Shown: positions 1-8,694 of the stretch, piece after piece
Layout: each line of letters begins with the position of its first letter
Numbering within the stretch: position 1 is the first letter of the stretch
From: Sphingobacteriaceae bacterium
GTDB lineage: Bacteria > Bacteroidota > Bacteroidia > Sphingobacteriales > Sphingobacteriaceae
Assembly: GCA_021740025.1 (NCBI GenBank)
Contig: JAIPAN010000004.1
Coordinates: 1 to 17,944 of the forward strand
DNA length: 17,944 nt
Reading direction: 5' to 3'
Position numbers and translations under genes: made by a program
The notes under the pieces: model-generated
Seen by the model: the letters and a program-made list of their open reading frames with translations, nothing else
Database searches by the model: none
What the model was told of the DNA's origin: nothing

Positions 1-511
1 GCGGTTTTTCACCTTCCATGCAATGTGCTATAAAACCAGCACCAGCCAAGTCTTGCTGCATAAATTGTTTAAAGGAAATTGCTTCATGTATTTGCGGATG
101 GTAGGCTTTAATAGATTGCTTTACCGCCGAGGTAACAACTTTGTTTAAACGTTCGATTTTCACCTCTTTGCGCTCAGAGCGGTCGCAAATAATTGGCGTA
201 ATACTATCAATTCCTAGTTCGGTGGCTTTTTCTAAAAACCATTCTAGGCGTTCTATGTTTTTGGTAGGCGCTACGGCTATATGCAAATAATGGTTGCGCT
301 TGCCAAATTCTTGCTGGCTATGGGTAATTTGAAGGAGTGTTTTTTTCGGATTGGCATCGGTAATTTGAGCGGTATATTTCCCACCCTTGCCATCAACCAA
401 AATGACTTCATCGTGTAACTGTAAGCGCAATACCCGTATGGCGTGTTTACTTTCTTCTTCAGAAAGCGTATAGCTAGGTAGCGTTATATCGGGTGTATAA
501 AATAAATGCAT
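1..511 (-). CDS. rsmE: 16S rRNA (uracil1498-N3)-methyltransferase RsmE, partial (C-terminus beyond window)
   Basis: RsmE methylates N3 of U1498 in 16S rRNA using S-adenosylmethionine; it belongs to the SPOUT (trefoil-knot) methyltransferases. The ATG at 511 opens a frame that runs off the left edge, giving about 170 of the roughly 235 residues usual for the family. The N-terminus (MHLFYTPDI) leads into the PUA-like RNA-binding part with the motif SKHAIRVLRL. The start of the methyltransferase domain follows, with the family signatures APTKNIERLEWFLEKATELG (about residues 79-98), ITPIICDRSERK (about 102-113) and a KQSIKAYHP segment where many homologues have an EQSxR motif. The SAM-binding knot itself lies outside the window. 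The gene begins 5 nt after the stop of the CBS-domain protein, so it is probably the last visible gene of the same transcript. Function is assigned from family motifs. Confidence 0.93.
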   Translation of the reverse strand, partial: MHLFYTPDITLPSYTLSEEESKHAIRVLRLQLHDEVILVDGKGGKYTAQITDANPKKTLLQITHSQQEFGKRNHYLHIAVAPTKNIERLEWFLEKATELGIDSITPIICDRSERKEVKIERLNKVVTSAVKQSIKAYHPQIHEAISFKQFMQQDLAGAGFIAHCMEGEKP

Positions 512-516
512 AGGGT

Positions 517-1842
517 TTAATGCAAATCCACCACATCATCGGGGTTAATAACCAATTGCAAACGAATAGATTCGATGTTTTGCTCCGTCTTTTTTAATAC
601 AGTAAGCGTATAGCCATTAAACTCCATTTGTTCGCCCACTTCTGGTATTTTACCAAACACATCGCCAACTAAACCAGCCATGGTATCGTAATCGCCATCT
701 TCAGGCAAATCGTGGGGCAAGTATTCGTTTACATCGTATACACTAGCAGCTGCGTTCACAATAAATTCGCCATCGGAAACCTTTTCTACAATTGGTTTTT
801 CTTCATCGTACTCATCTTGAATTTCACCCACCAATTCTTCTACAATATCTTCGAGTGTAACCATACCGGCGGTGCCACCAAATTCGTCCAATACAATGGC
901 AATCTGGATGCGTTTTTGCTGAAACTCACTCATCAAATCGTTAATTTTTTTAGTCTCTGGAATAAAGTAGGGTTTGCGAATAATATCGGCAATAAGCACT
1001 TCTTTTTGTTCTACTAAAATGGGCAACACATCTTTTGCATGGATAATACCTACTATTTTATCGATGGTATCTTCAAATACCGGAATACGAGAATAGCCTT
1101 CTTTGATGATATAGTCTAAAACTTCAGCGGTAGGTGTTTCTAATTCAATGCCCGAAATTTTTGTTCGAGGTACCATAATGTTTTTAACCACCCGTTCATT
1201 AAAATCGAATACATTTTTAATTAGTTCGTGTTCGTTAGTATCTAGGGCTCCGCTTTCTTTACCCTGATCGAGCAAGTATTGCAACTCTTCGGAACTATGG
1301 TGTGCCTCGTGACCTGCACTGGTGTGAATGCCAAAGGCTTTTAAAATAAGCGTAGCAAATCCGTTTAATAACCAAATGAAAGGTCTAAACACCAAATAAA
1401 ATGCATGCAATGGCAAAGCTATACCAAGTGTGGTATTCACCGGGCGTTGTATGGCAAAAGATTTTGGAGCCAACTCACCAAATACAATATGCATAATGGT
1501 AATTAACGTAAAGGCAATAATAGGGGCAGCCGTTCCCGAGAAAGAAAGAATTGTTTCGGGGCTAGCGCCAAAACTTTGTAAGAGGTTATGAAGTACTTCT
1601 TCCATAACCCGTTCTCCAACCCAACCCAAACCCAAAGAGGCTAGGGTAATACCCAATTGTGTGGCAGCTAAGTAGCCATCCAGGTGTTGGGTAATATGTT
1701 TGGCTATACGGGCAATGCGGTTGCCTGTTTTTACTTTTATTTCTATTTGAGAGGCCCGCACTTTTACAATGGCAAATTCTGCTGCCACAAAAAAACCGTT
1801 TAAAAAGACTAAGAAAAAGGTTAAAAAAATCTGGAATCCCAT
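517..1842 (-). CDS. CNNM/CorC-HlyC family membrane protein with CBS pair
   Basis: This 441-residue protein has the three-part plan of the family often called hemolysin, TlyC or CorC. An N-terminal transmembrane DUF21/CNNM domain (about 1-185) has a hydrophobic start and segments near 100-120 and 130-165. A CBS pair follows (about 220-345). A C-terminal CorC_HlyC domain occupies about 350-435. Hallmarks are MVPRTKISGIE at the first CBS domain, the DEFGGTAGMVTLEDIVEELVG block (starting at residue 319), and DGDYDTMAGLVGDVFGKIP in the C-terminal domain. Characterised CNNM/CorC members act in Mg2+ (or Co2+) efflux, and CBS pairs commonly bind adenine nucleotides; ion transport here is inference. 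GldE of gliding bacteroidetes is a paralogue and a less likely alternative. The gene lies 4 nt after ppa and 5 nt before rsmE, which suggests co-transcription. The ATG at 1842 begins directly in the first membrane helix, as expected. Confidence 0.9.
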   Translation of the reverse strand: MGFQIFLTFFLVFLNGFFVAAEFAIVKVRASQIEIKVKTGNRIARIAKHITQHLDGYLAATQLGITLASLGLGWVGERVMEEVLHNLLQSFGASPETILSFSGTAAPIIAFTLITIMHIVFGELAPKSFAIQRPVNTTLGIALPLHAFYLVFRPFIWLLNGFATLILKAFGIHTSAGHEAHHSSEELQYLLDQGKESGALDTNEHELIKNVFDFNERVVKNIMVPRTKISGIELETPTAEVLDYIIKEGYSRIPVFEDTIDKIVGIIHAKDVLPILVEQKEVLIADIIRKPYFIPETKKINDLMSEFQQKRIQIAIVLDEFGGTAGMVTLEDIVEELVGEIQDEYDEEKPIVEKVSDGEFIVNAAASVYDVNEYLPHDLPEDGDYDTMAGLVGDVFGKIPEVGEQMEFNGYTLTVLKKTEQNIESIRLQLVINPDDVVDLH

Positions 1843-1846
1843 ATCA

Positions 1847-2392
1847 TTACTGAGTTAGAAAGGTTTTTTGATACAAAGCTAGGCTCTCTTCAATTACTTT
1901 ATGTGCATAGCGTTTGCCTAATAAATGCTCAATACTCACTTTTTTATCTTCTAGTGCCTTGTAATCTTTAAAAAAACGAACAATTTCTGTCATGGCATGC
2001 GGTGGCAATTCGCTTAAATCATCAATGTAGTTAACAGACATATCGTGGTTGGCTACGGCAATAATTTTATCGTCTTGTTCACCCTGATCTACCATGTGCA
2101 TTACACCAATTACCTTAGCTTCAATGATGGTTAATGGGTATACATCTACTGAACAAAGCACTAAAATATCTAGTGGGTCTTTATCGTCGCAATAGGTTTG
2201 TGGAATAAATCCGTAATTGGCCGGATACATAACCGATGAAAACAACACACGATCTAGTTTAATTAAACCAGATGCTTTATCTATTTCGTATTTGGCTTTA
2301 GATCCTTTAGGGATTTCAATAATGGCGTTTACCAAATCGGGGATATTGTCGCCGGGGGAGACTTGATGCCAGGGATGATCGTCTGTACTCAT
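1847..2392 (-). CDS. ppa: Inorganic pyrophosphatase, family I
   Basis: This soluble Mg2+-dependent enzyme hydrolyses pyrophosphate to phosphate and so pulls biosynthetic reactions forward. The 181-residue length is normal for bacterial family I enzymes. Active-site residues known from the E. coli enzyme can be placed at a steady offset of +5: K34 and E36 in KYEID, R48 in LDR, Y60 in NYGFIP, the metal-binding triad D70, D72 and D75 in DDKDPLDIL, and D102, D107 and K109 in the VDQGEQDDK region. The late Tyr-Lys pair is Y144-K145. All catalytic positions checked are present, so the enzyme should be active. The ATG at 2392 is 2 nt after the dedA stop, and the CorC-like gene follows after 4 nt. 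This places ppa in a tight four-gene group downstream of nuoN. Confidence 0.96.
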   Translation of the reverse strand: MSTDDHPWHQVSPGDNIPDLVNAIIEIPKGSKAKYEIDKASGLIKLDRVLFSSVMYPANYGFIPQTYCDDKDPLDILVLCSVDVYPLTIIEAKVIGVMHMVDQGEQDDKIIAVANHDMSVNYIDDLSELPPHAMTEIVRFFKDYKALEDKKVSIEHLLGKRYAHKVIEESLALYQKTFLTQ

Positions 2393-2394
2393 AT

Positions 2395-3057
2395 TTATGT
2401 TGTTCCTTCGGAATCGTTTCCTATAGTAGTTCTATTAATGGAGTTCTTAATGAATGTCCAGATTAATGGTAAAGCAGTAATGACAATAAACCCAATAATG
2501 ATATAAAGAAGGTAATCGTTAATCTGCTTTTCAAAACTACGACCTAGATAATAACCCAACAAAGTTAAAGATGAAATCCATAGAATTGCACCCGAAACAT
2601 TATAAAATGCAAATTTTTGTTGGTTAAGCCCCACAACACCTGCAAAAATAGGTGCAAATGTGCGCACTATGGGAATAAAACGGCCCATTATAAGCGCAAA
2701 TGCTCCCTGTTTGTGGTAGTAGGCCTCGGCTGCCTTTAAATAACGTTTTTTAAAGAATAAGGTATCTTTTCGCTGGTATAGTAGAGGACCTGTTTTACGC
2801 CCAAACCAATATCCTACAAAATTTCCTAAAATTGCTGCAGCAATTAAACCTACTATGAGGGTTACAATGCCTACATCTAAGCGATCGGTGGCTACGAACA
2901 TGCCAGATAGAAACAATAAATAATCTCCAGGTAAGAAAAAACCAAAAAACAAGCCGGTTTCTGCAAAAATCACAAAAAGCAATACATAAAACCCTCCTTC
3001 TCGGAGTAATTCTACGGGATTAACTAATTGCTGAATAAACTCCCAAAATTGGTGCAT
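2395..3057 (-). CDS. DedA family (SNARE-associated/VTT domain) inner-membrane protein
   Basis: This 220-residue polytopic membrane protein belongs to the DedA/VTT superfamily. Members are proton-motive-force-linked proteins; some are flippases for undecaprenyl phosphate or phospholipids, others affect membrane homeostasis and drug resistance. Visible hallmarks are the re-entrant segment with [19 protein letters not shown] (about residues 30-48), a second hydrophobic block near 62-85 followed by [10 protein letters not shown], and the signature [16 protein letters not shown] (about 125-140) with its conserved Arg and Pro residues. Two further membrane helices lie near 150-170 and 183-205, and the C-terminal tail is polar. 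The ATG at 3057 gives the usual amphipathic N-terminus. The gene starts 37 nt after the nuoN stop with no convincing terminator between, and it is 2 nt from ppa. The substrate cannot be read from the sequence. Confidence 0.9.
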   Translation of the reverse strand: MHQFWEFIQQLVNPVELLREGGFYVLLFVIFAETGLFFGFFLPGDYLLFLSGMFVATDRLDVGIVTLIVGLIAAAILGNFVGYWFGRKTGPLLYQRKDTLFFKKRYLKAAEAYYHKQGAFALIMGRFIPIVRTFAPIFAGVVGLNQQKFAFYNVSGAILWISSLTLLGYYLGRSFEKQINDYLLYIIIGFIVITALPLIWTFIKNSINRTTIGNDSEGTT

Positions 3058-3073
3058 AGCTTCTCTATCTGTA

Positions 3074-3096
3074 AATCTACATTAAAATTGTAGACT
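3074..3096 (-). other. Small A/T-rich hairpin between nuoN and dedA
   Basis: On the minus strand, AGTCTACA and TGTAGATT flank a 7-nt loop and can form an 8-bp stem with one G-U pair. The stem overlaps the last bases of the nuoN stop codon. No U-tract follows and the stem is A/U-rich, so it does not look like an efficient intrinsic terminator. It could be an RNA-processing or stability element, or chance. It occupies most of the 37-nt nuoN-dedA gap. Confidence 0.35.
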
Positions 3097-4477
3097 AAAA
3101 CAGATTAGAAATAAAATTAGGATAAATTCCAATCAAAACACTAATGAATGTGGTACATGCCAATACCCATTTAAAAACGGTAGGGACCGCAATGGTTTTA
3201 CGCTCGGCAGCTTGAAAATACATGGCTGCTACCACCTTTAAATAATAGAAAACACCCATTACGGCCAATAGTGCAGCAGCTATAGTTAAGAAAAGATGAT
3301 ACTCGGCTAGTACTTGAGAAAAAGCCATAAACTTACCAATAAACCCAGCTGTAAGCGGAATTCCAGCTAATGATAGCATGGAAATGGTTAAACAAAAGGC
3401 TAAAAATGGATTGCTTTTCCCTAAACCCTTAAAGGCCTCAAACTGGTCGGAACCGGTTTGTTCTTTCACTAAAATAAACACCGCAAAGGCAGCAATGGTA
3501 GAAACCGTATAAGCCGTAGCATACACAAAAACGGTATTTGATGAACTTGCCCCAAGGGCTACCACGGCAAATAATAAATAGCCAACATGCGAAATACCCG
3601 AATAGGCCAACATCCGTTTAAAGCTATGCTGGTAGATGGCGGTAATATTTCCTACCGCTAACGTAGCCACGGTAATTACCAAAATAACCGGCAGCCAAAA
3701 ATCGTGAAGCGGCGCAAAACAAATTTGAAAGATGCGCAAAAAGGCAGCAAAACCTGCGGTTTTAACCACCGTACTCATAAAGGCCGTAATTAAACTTGGC
3801 GATCCTTCGTATACATCCGGAGCCCAAAAATGAAAAGGTGCTGCCCCAATTTTAAAACTTAAGCCCACTAAAAGCAACAATAAGCCAATATAAAACATGG
3901 GCGATAAACCAGTAAGAGCACCTGCCAACACGTAGTTTTTAATTACCTCTAAGTCGAAAGAACCCGTAGCGCCATATAATAAGGTAATGCCAAACAGTAA
4001 AAAGCCGGTAGAAAACGCACCCATTAAAAAGTATTTTAAAGAGGCTTCGTTAGATGCTGCACTTTTCTTTTTTATACCTGCTAAAATGTATAAACTCACC
4101 GACATGATTTCGATACCAATAAATAACATTGATAAATTGTGGTAAGAAAGCATCACCAGCATGCCTGCCAAGGCAAATAAAATAATGGCGTAGTATTCTG
4201 ATAAATGTTCGCTAATACGTTCGAAATAAGCTTTAGAAATTAATAAAATTAAACCCGTAGCTACGATACAAATGGCCGAAAAAGCCACGGCAAAATTATC
4301 GAACAACATCATGCCGCTAAAAATTGGCTGTGCGTTAGTATTCCATTCAGCTAGGGTAAGACCTAAAGCAACAACAAGCCCTAGTAGGGTAACCGGCAGT
4401 ACTGCTTTTTTGGCGTTAAATACCCCCAGATACAATACCAAAAGGGCTAAAATGGAAAGGGTGATGATGGCGTTCAT
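3095..4477 (-). CDS. nuoN: NADH-quinone oxidoreductase subunit N
   Basis: NuoN is one of three antiporter-like membrane subunits of complex I, each thought to carry one proton channel. The 460-residue protein is almost entirely hydrophobic, with about 14 predicted helices. The key charged residues of the family are in place: E123 in GIEIMSVSLY (E. coli E133), K209 in SFKIGAAPFHFW (E. coli K217), K239 in STVVKTAGF (E. coli K247) and K382 in GFIGKFMAF (E. coli K395). The motif APFHFWAPDVYEGSP is diagnostic of NuoN rather than NuoL or NuoM. The ATG at 4477 lies 1 nt after the nuoM stop, so translation is probably coupled. It is the last nuo gene; dedA follows after 37 nt. Confidence 0.97.
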   Translation of the reverse strand: MNAIITLSILALLVLYLGVFNAKKAVLPVTLLGLVVALGLTLAEWNTNAQPIFSGMMLFDNFAVAFSAICIVATGLILLISKAYFERISEHLSEYYAIILFALAGMLVMLSYHNLSMLFIGIEIMSVSLYILAGIKKKSAASNEASLKYFLMGAFSTGFLLFGITLLYGATGSFDLEVIKNYVLAGALTGLSPMFYIGLLLLLVGLSFKIGAAPFHFWAPDVYEGSPSLITAFMSTVVKTAGFAAFLRIFQICFAPLHDFWLPVILVITVATLAVGNITAIYQHSFKRMLAYSGISHVGYLLFAVVALGASSSNTVFVYATAYTVSTIAAFAVFILVKEQTGSDQFEAFKGLGKSNPFLAFCLTISMLSLAGIPLTAGFIGKFMAFSQVLAEYHLFLTIAAALLAVMGVFYYLKVVAAMYFQAAERKTIAVPTVFKWVLACTTFISVLIGIYPNFISNLF

Positions 4478-4478
4478 A

Positions 4479-5942
4479 TTAGTGTATGGCTAAAATTTTT
4501 GCGTTAACTACTTGTAATAAAGAGTTAACGGCCGGTTCGGTAAGGTTTAAAATTGGTTGCGGAAACACCCCAATTAAAATAATTAAGCCGCAAATGGTGT
4601 AGAGTACCATTTTTTCGGTAAAATCTAAATCGATAAACGAAGCAGTAGCTTTAGTGCTTTCGCCCAACATGATGTGTTGGTAAGCACGCAACATATATAC
4701 CGCACCAAAAATGATGGTTAGACCGGCAATAACCGCCGCCCACACATTGTATTGATATAAGCCCGTCAGCAATAAAAATTCGCCAATAAAGCCATTGGTT
4801 AATGGCAAAGCCACCGAACCCAATAACACAATTAAAAAGGTAATGGCTAATTGTGGTGCCGATTTAGCAATACCACCCATAGCGCTCATTTCACAAGTAC
4901 CCAAGCGACGAATGATGATGTCCAAAACAAAGAACATACCCACCACATTGATACCGTGGTTCAACATCTGAATCATGGCGCCTTGCAAACCCTGTACATT
5001 CCATACAAAAATACCAGCGGCAATTAAACCCACGTGGCTAATAGAAGAGTAGGCTACCAAGCGTTTTACATCTTTTTGTGTAAAGGCAATAATGGCCGCA
5101 TAAACCACACCAATAATAGATAAAGCCAAAGCAATAGGTCCCCACTGATTAAAGCCAAGCGGAGCAATGGGAATTAACCAACGAATAACACCGTAAATAC
5201 CCATTTTCAGCATGATACCCGAAAGCAACATGGTTCCGGCGGTAGGTGCCTCGGTATAGGTATCGGGCTGCCAGGTATGAAATGGGAAAATAGGCATCTT
5301 AATAGCAAAGGCAATAAAGAAGGCTAAAAATATGCAACGCTGCGTTTGTGCATCGAGGTTTAGGGCATAAAAATCTTGAATAGCAAAGGTTTTTCCTGGG
5401 GTTTGCAGGTGTAAAAAGATGATGGCTATGAGCATCAACAAACTACCAAAAATGGTGTACACAAAAAATTTCAGGTTTACTTGTATACGATTTTCGCCAC
5501 CCCAAAGTGCACAAATAAAATAAATAGGAATAAGGGCGGCTTCCCAGCCTACATAAAATAAAAAGGCATCTAAAGCAGTAAACACTACCAATAAACCTGC
5601 CTGCATAAAAAATAGCAAGGCATAAAAAGCATTGGGATTATCGTATTCGTTTTTGGTACTGGCCAATACAATAAGCGGAACCAAAATATTGGTTAATAAA
5701 ACCAATAACATGCTGATGCCATCGATACCTAGCGTAAAGCGGATGCCTTGAGCGGCTATCCAAGGAAAATCTATTAAGAATTGGGTGCCCCCGTTCGGGT
5801 TAAATACGCTTAATGCAAGCGTAGTGAATAATAATGGCAATAAAGATGCGCCAAATGCCCATTTTTTTACGGCATTGCCTTTTATTAATGCGACTAAACT
5901 AAGTGCTACCGGAAAAAGTAAAATAAGTAATAAGTGGTTCAT
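4479..5942 (-). CDS. nuoM: NADH-quinone oxidoreductase subunit M
   Basis: NuoM is the middle antiporter-like pump subunit in the membrane arm of complex I. The 487-residue length fits the family. Functional residues known from E. coli line up: E134 in VGWEAALIP (E144), K215 in FAIKMPIFPFHTW (K234), K246 in GIMLKMGIYG (K265) and E388 in GFIGEFLLL (E407). The last site is Glu in NuoM but Lys in NuoL and NuoN, which settles the identity. The block HTWQPDTYTEAPTAGT is the usual NuoM form of the family signature. The ATG at 5942 is 3 nt after the nuoL stop, and nuoN begins 1 nt downstream of its stop. Confidence 0.97.
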   Translation of the reverse strand: MNHLLLILLFPVALSLVALIKGNAVKKWAFGASLLPLLFTTLALSVFNPNGGTQFLIDFPWIAAQGIRFTLGIDGISMLLVLLTNILVPLIVLASTKNEYDNPNAFYALLFFMQAGLLVVFTALDAFLFYVGWEAALIPIYFICALWGGENRIQVNLKFFVYTIFGSLLMLIAIIFLHLQTPGKTFAIQDFYALNLDAQTQRCIFLAFFIAFAIKMPIFPFHTWQPDTYTEAPTAGTMLLSGIMLKMGIYGVIRWLIPIAPLGFNQWGPIALALSIIGVVYAAIIAFTQKDVKRLVAYSSISHVGLIAAGIFVWNVQGLQGAMIQMLNHGINVVGMFFVLDIIIRRLGTCEMSAMGGIAKSAPQLAITFLIVLLGSVALPLTNGFIGEFLLLTGLYQYNVWAAVIAGLTIIFGAVYMLRAYQHIMLGESTKATASFIDLDFTEKMVLYTICGLIILIGVFPQPILNLTEPAVNSLLQVVNAKILAIH

Positions 5943-5945
5943 CGC

Positions 5946-7859
5946 TTATGCTAAATAGTAAAATCCGTAAATCAATAGGGCCACAATTCCGGCCACCATC
6001 ATAAAAATATAAAAGCCTACGTTTCCGCTTTGGATAAGGCGTAAGGTTTTGCTAGCCTCCTTAGCCGTAGTACCGGCTCCGTTTACCAAACCATCAATGC
6101 CCAATTTATCTACCAGCTTGTAAAAGATGGTAGAAAGTGCATCTAATGGGCGAGTAATGAGGGCTTCGTACACTTCATCGATATAAAATTTATGATACGA
6201 AAGCTTGGATAAGAACGAACGATTTTCTGCATCGCTAATAGGTAATACTTTTCGGCTTACATAGGTTACGTAAGCAATACTAATGGCCAGCAATGCTGCA
6301 CCCACCGAAATGCCCATTAGCAGGTATTCGGTTGCATGATCTAAAGGTACTGCTTCTCCGGATACCGCTTTGGTATACACTAACACCGGACTTAAGAATT
6401 GAGCTAACCAGTGGTGGCCTCCCAATACTTCGGGTACGCCAATTAATCCGCCGAACACCGAAAGTATAGCCAACACTACCAACGGGATGGTCATTGAGTT
6501 TGGTGATTCGTGCAAATGTTTTTCTTGTTCTTTTGTACCACGGAACGAACCCGAAAAAGTTAAGAACAACATGCGGAACATGTAAAAAGCGGTAATCATA
6601 GCCCCAATTACTCCAATTACCCAAAGGGTTGGATTGTGCTCGTAGACATGTGCTAAAATTTCATCTTTAGAAAAGAAACCCGAGAAGGGAGGCAAGCCCG
6701 AAATGGCAATGGTTCCCATCAACATGGTGAAAAAGGTGATAGGCAGTTTCGCTTTCAGCCCGCCCATGTTGCGCATATCCTGCTCGTGGTGCATGGCATG
6801 AATTACCGAACCTGCTCCCAAGAATAACAATGCTTTAAAAAAAGCGTGGGTAATTACATGGAAAAAAGCTCCGGTATAGGCGCCTACACCTAAACCTAAA
6901 AACATATAGCCCAATTGCGAAACGGTAGAGTAAGCCAGTACTTTTTTAATGTCGTTTTGTGTGATGGCGATTAAAGCAGCTACAATGGCTGTACTTAAAC
7001 CCACAATGGCCACAATATCCATAGTGAGTGGCGCCAAGGTAAATAAGATATTCGAACGAGCAATCATGTAGATACCTGCTGTAACCATGGTAGCAGCGTG
7101 AATTAAGGCCGAAACCGGTGTTGGACCAGCCATGGCATCGGGTAACCAAGTAAATAAAGGCAATTGTGCCGATTTACCGGTGGCTCCCACAAATAACAAG
7201 AGTGTAATTACTACTAAAATGGTGCTTCCTGACGGCAATAAAGCGGCTTGGGGGAACACATTGGCAAATTCTACACTGCCAAAAGTGCTGTAGATAAAGA
7301 AAACTGCTAATAGAAAACCTAAATCGCCAATACGATTCATAATAAACGCTTTCTTAGCGGCACTGGCGTAGTTTACATTGGTAAACCAAAATCCAATTAA
7401 TAAGTAAGAACACAAGCCTACACCTTCCCAACCAATAAATAAGACCACGTAATTGCTTCCCAAAACAAGCAAAAGCATGAAAAAGATGAAGAGGTTTAAG
7501 TAAGCGAAAAATTTAGCAAAACCACCATCACTGTGCATGTAGCCGGCAGAATATACATGGATTAAAAAGCCTATTCCGGTAACAATAAGCAACATGATGC
7601 TACTCAAAGGATCTACTAAAAAGGAGAATGGGATGCGTAAAGCGCCTACCTGAATCCAATCGAACAATGGAACGGTAACCGATTTTACATCCGATGCATT
7701 GAGTTCTAAAAAGATGCCTAAGCTTAGCGCAAAAGAGGCCAAGATGGCTACACTACCTATCCAAGATACGAGTGTTTTGGACCAAAAATTGCGGCCCAAG
7801 CCATTAATAAGAAAACCTATTAAGGGGAAAAGAGGAATTAACCAAACTAAATTTATCAT
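5946..7859 (-). CDS. nuoL: NADH-quinone oxidoreductase subunit L
   Basis: NuoL is the distal antiporter-like subunit of complex I; its C-terminal lateral helix runs along the membrane arm and braces NuoM and NuoN. I choose the ATG at 7859 (637 residues), 11 nt after the nuoK stop, over an in-frame GTG at 7877 inside the end of nuoK. With this start the channel residues fall almost exactly on E. coli numbers: E145 (E144), D179 (D178), K229 in GATGKSAQLPLFTW, K342 in HAFFKALLF and K398 in GFFSKDEIL (K399). The motif LPDAMAGPTPVSALIHAATMV starting near residue 239 is diagnostic of NuoL. A long hydrophobic tail after about residue 500 matches the lateral helix and the last transmembrane anchor. 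No deviation from the family is seen. Confidence 0.96.
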   Translation of the reverse strand: MINLVWLIPLFPLIGFLINGLGRNFWSKTLVSWIGSVAILASFALSLGIFLELNASDVKSVTVPLFDWIQVGALRIPFSFLVDPLSSIMLLIVTGIGFLIHVYSAGYMHSDGGFAKFFAYLNLFIFFMLLLVLGSNYVVLFIGWEGVGLCSYLLIGFWFTNVNYASAAKKAFIMNRIGDLGFLLAVFFIYSTFGSVEFANVFPQAALLPSGSTILVVITLLLFVGATGKSAQLPLFTWLPDAMAGPTPVSALIHAATMVTAGIYMIARSNILFTLAPLTMDIVAIVGLSTAIVAALIAITQNDIKKVLAYSTVSQLGYMFLGLGVGAYTGAFFHVITHAFFKALLFLGAGSVIHAMHHEQDMRNMGGLKAKLPITFFTMLMGTIAISGLPPFSGFFSKDEILAHVYEHNPTLWVIGVIGAMITAFYMFRMLFLTFSGSFRGTKEQEKHLHESPNSMTIPLVVLAILSVFGGLIGVPEVLGGHHWLAQFLSPVLVYTKAVSGEAVPLDHATEYLLMGISVGAALLAISIAYVTYVSRKVLPISDAENRSFLSKLSYHKFYIDEVYEALITRPLDALSTIFYKLVDKLGIDGLVNGAGTTAKEASKTLRLIQSGNVGFYIFMMVAGIVALLIYGFYYLA

Positions 7860-7870
7860 GTACGCTGTGT

Positions 7871-8200
7871 TTACCACTTTAATTTATTCAATACATTAAT
7901 ATCAGCAGAGTTGGTATTGCGATAAACCATCACAATAATAGCCAAGCCAACGGCTACTTCGGCCGCAGCCAGAGCCATAATAAAAAATACAAATACCTGT
8001 CCGGCGGCATCGCCACGGTAGGCCGAAAAAGCAGTAAGCAATAGGTTAACAGCGTTTAACATCAACTCAACCGACATAAAAATGACGATGGCATTGCGAC
8101 GAATTAATACGCCCATTACCCCAATAGCAAAAATAATGCTGCTTAATAAGATGTAATGGTTTAGGGGAATGCCTTGTATGGCTTGTGTGATATTTTCCAT
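7871..8200 (-). CDS. nuoK: NADH-quinone oxidoreductase subunit K
   Basis: NuoK is a small three-helix subunit in the heel of the complex I membrane arm, part of the charged axis linking quinone reduction to proton pumping. The 109-residue protein carries both conserved membrane glutamates: E45 in SVELMLNAVNL (E. coli E36) and E81 in ALAAAEVAVGLAI (E. coli E72). The N-terminus is about nine residues longer than in E. coli. The ATG at 8200 lies 5 nt after the nuoJ stop. The last codons contain the GTG that could extend nuoL, but the next ATG is the better nuoL start. Confidence 0.97.
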   Translation of the reverse strand: MENITQAIQGIPLNHYILLSSIIFAIGVMGVLIRRNAIVIFMSVELMLNAVNLLLTAFSAYRGDAAGQVFVFFIMALAAAEVAVGLAIIVMVYRNTNSADINVLNKLKW

Positions 8201-8205
8201 AGAAC

Positions 8206-8694
8206 TTAGGCTTCTTTTTTAGCTAATAATACCGCTCCTACCATAGCCGATAATAGCAGCAAGGATGAAATTTCAAACGGTAATAAAAATTGATTGAACA
8301 ATACTTTACCTAGGTTTTTTACCAAACCTAAATTGGCATTTTGTAATACCACCGGTTCTGAAACCGATAAAGCTTTTAGTGACCCCGTTAGTGTAACCAA
8401 TAAACACATACCGGCCACCACGCCTGCCACCTTTAATAAAGTGGGTTTAAGTGGTTCGGACTCTTTATTTAAATTGAGCAACATGAGCACAAACAAGAAT
8501 AAAACCATAATGGCTCCCATATACACTATAAAGTTTACAATGGCCAAAAATTGGGCATTTAATAAAATGTAGTGAATTGTAAAGGTGAAAAAGGTAACAA
8601 TGAGGTACAATACACTATGTACCGGATTTTTCGAAAAAATTACCAGCAAGGAGAAAAAAATCGATAAAAAGGCGACTACATAAAATAAATTCAT
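8206..8694 (-). CDS. nuoJ: NADH-quinone oxidoreductase subunit J
   Basis: NuoJ is a five-helix membrane subunit next to NuoA, NuoH and NuoK. The 162-residue length is typical. The signature NFIVYMGAIMVLFLFVLMLLN (third helix, starting near residue 54) contains the YxGAIMVLFxF motif that forms the pi-bulge helix in solved structures, where a conformational switch during the catalytic cycle has been proposed. The stop is followed by nuoK after 5 nt. The start overlaps the nuoI stop by one base in a TGATG arrangement, a common sign of translational coupling. The C-terminus ends in a short polar tail (AKKEA). Confidence 0.96.
   Translation of the reverse strand: MNLFYVVAFLSIFFSLLVIFSKNPVHSVLYLIVTFFTFTIHYILLNAQFLAIVNFIVYMGAIMVLFLFVLMLLNLNKESEPLKPTLLKVAGVVAGMCLLVTLTGSLKALSVSEPVVLQNANLGLVKNLGKVLFNQFLLPFEISSLLLLSAMVGAVLLAKKEA

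Noticed and set aside
712..1017. Plus-strand open frame of about 100 codons inside the CorC-like gene, and similar ones at 8294, 8794, 10354, 11838, 12067 and 14944
   Set aside because: They are antisense to well-conserved genes, resemble no family, and have no promoter or terminator of their own.
3074..3096. Hairpin after nuoN as an operon terminator
   Set aside because: Weak A/U-rich stem with no following U-tract; kept only as an unassigned hairpin.
6280..6624. Minus-strand frame of 114 codons inside nuoL, and 6946-7149 likewise
   Set aside because: Same-strand out-of-frame shadows within a conserved membrane protein gene; composition reflects frame-shifted NuoL.
7860..7877. GTG start at 7877 for nuoL, overlapping nuoK
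   Set aside because: The ATG at 7859 places the conserved NuoL residues on E. coli-like positions (E145, K229, K342) and avoids the overlap.
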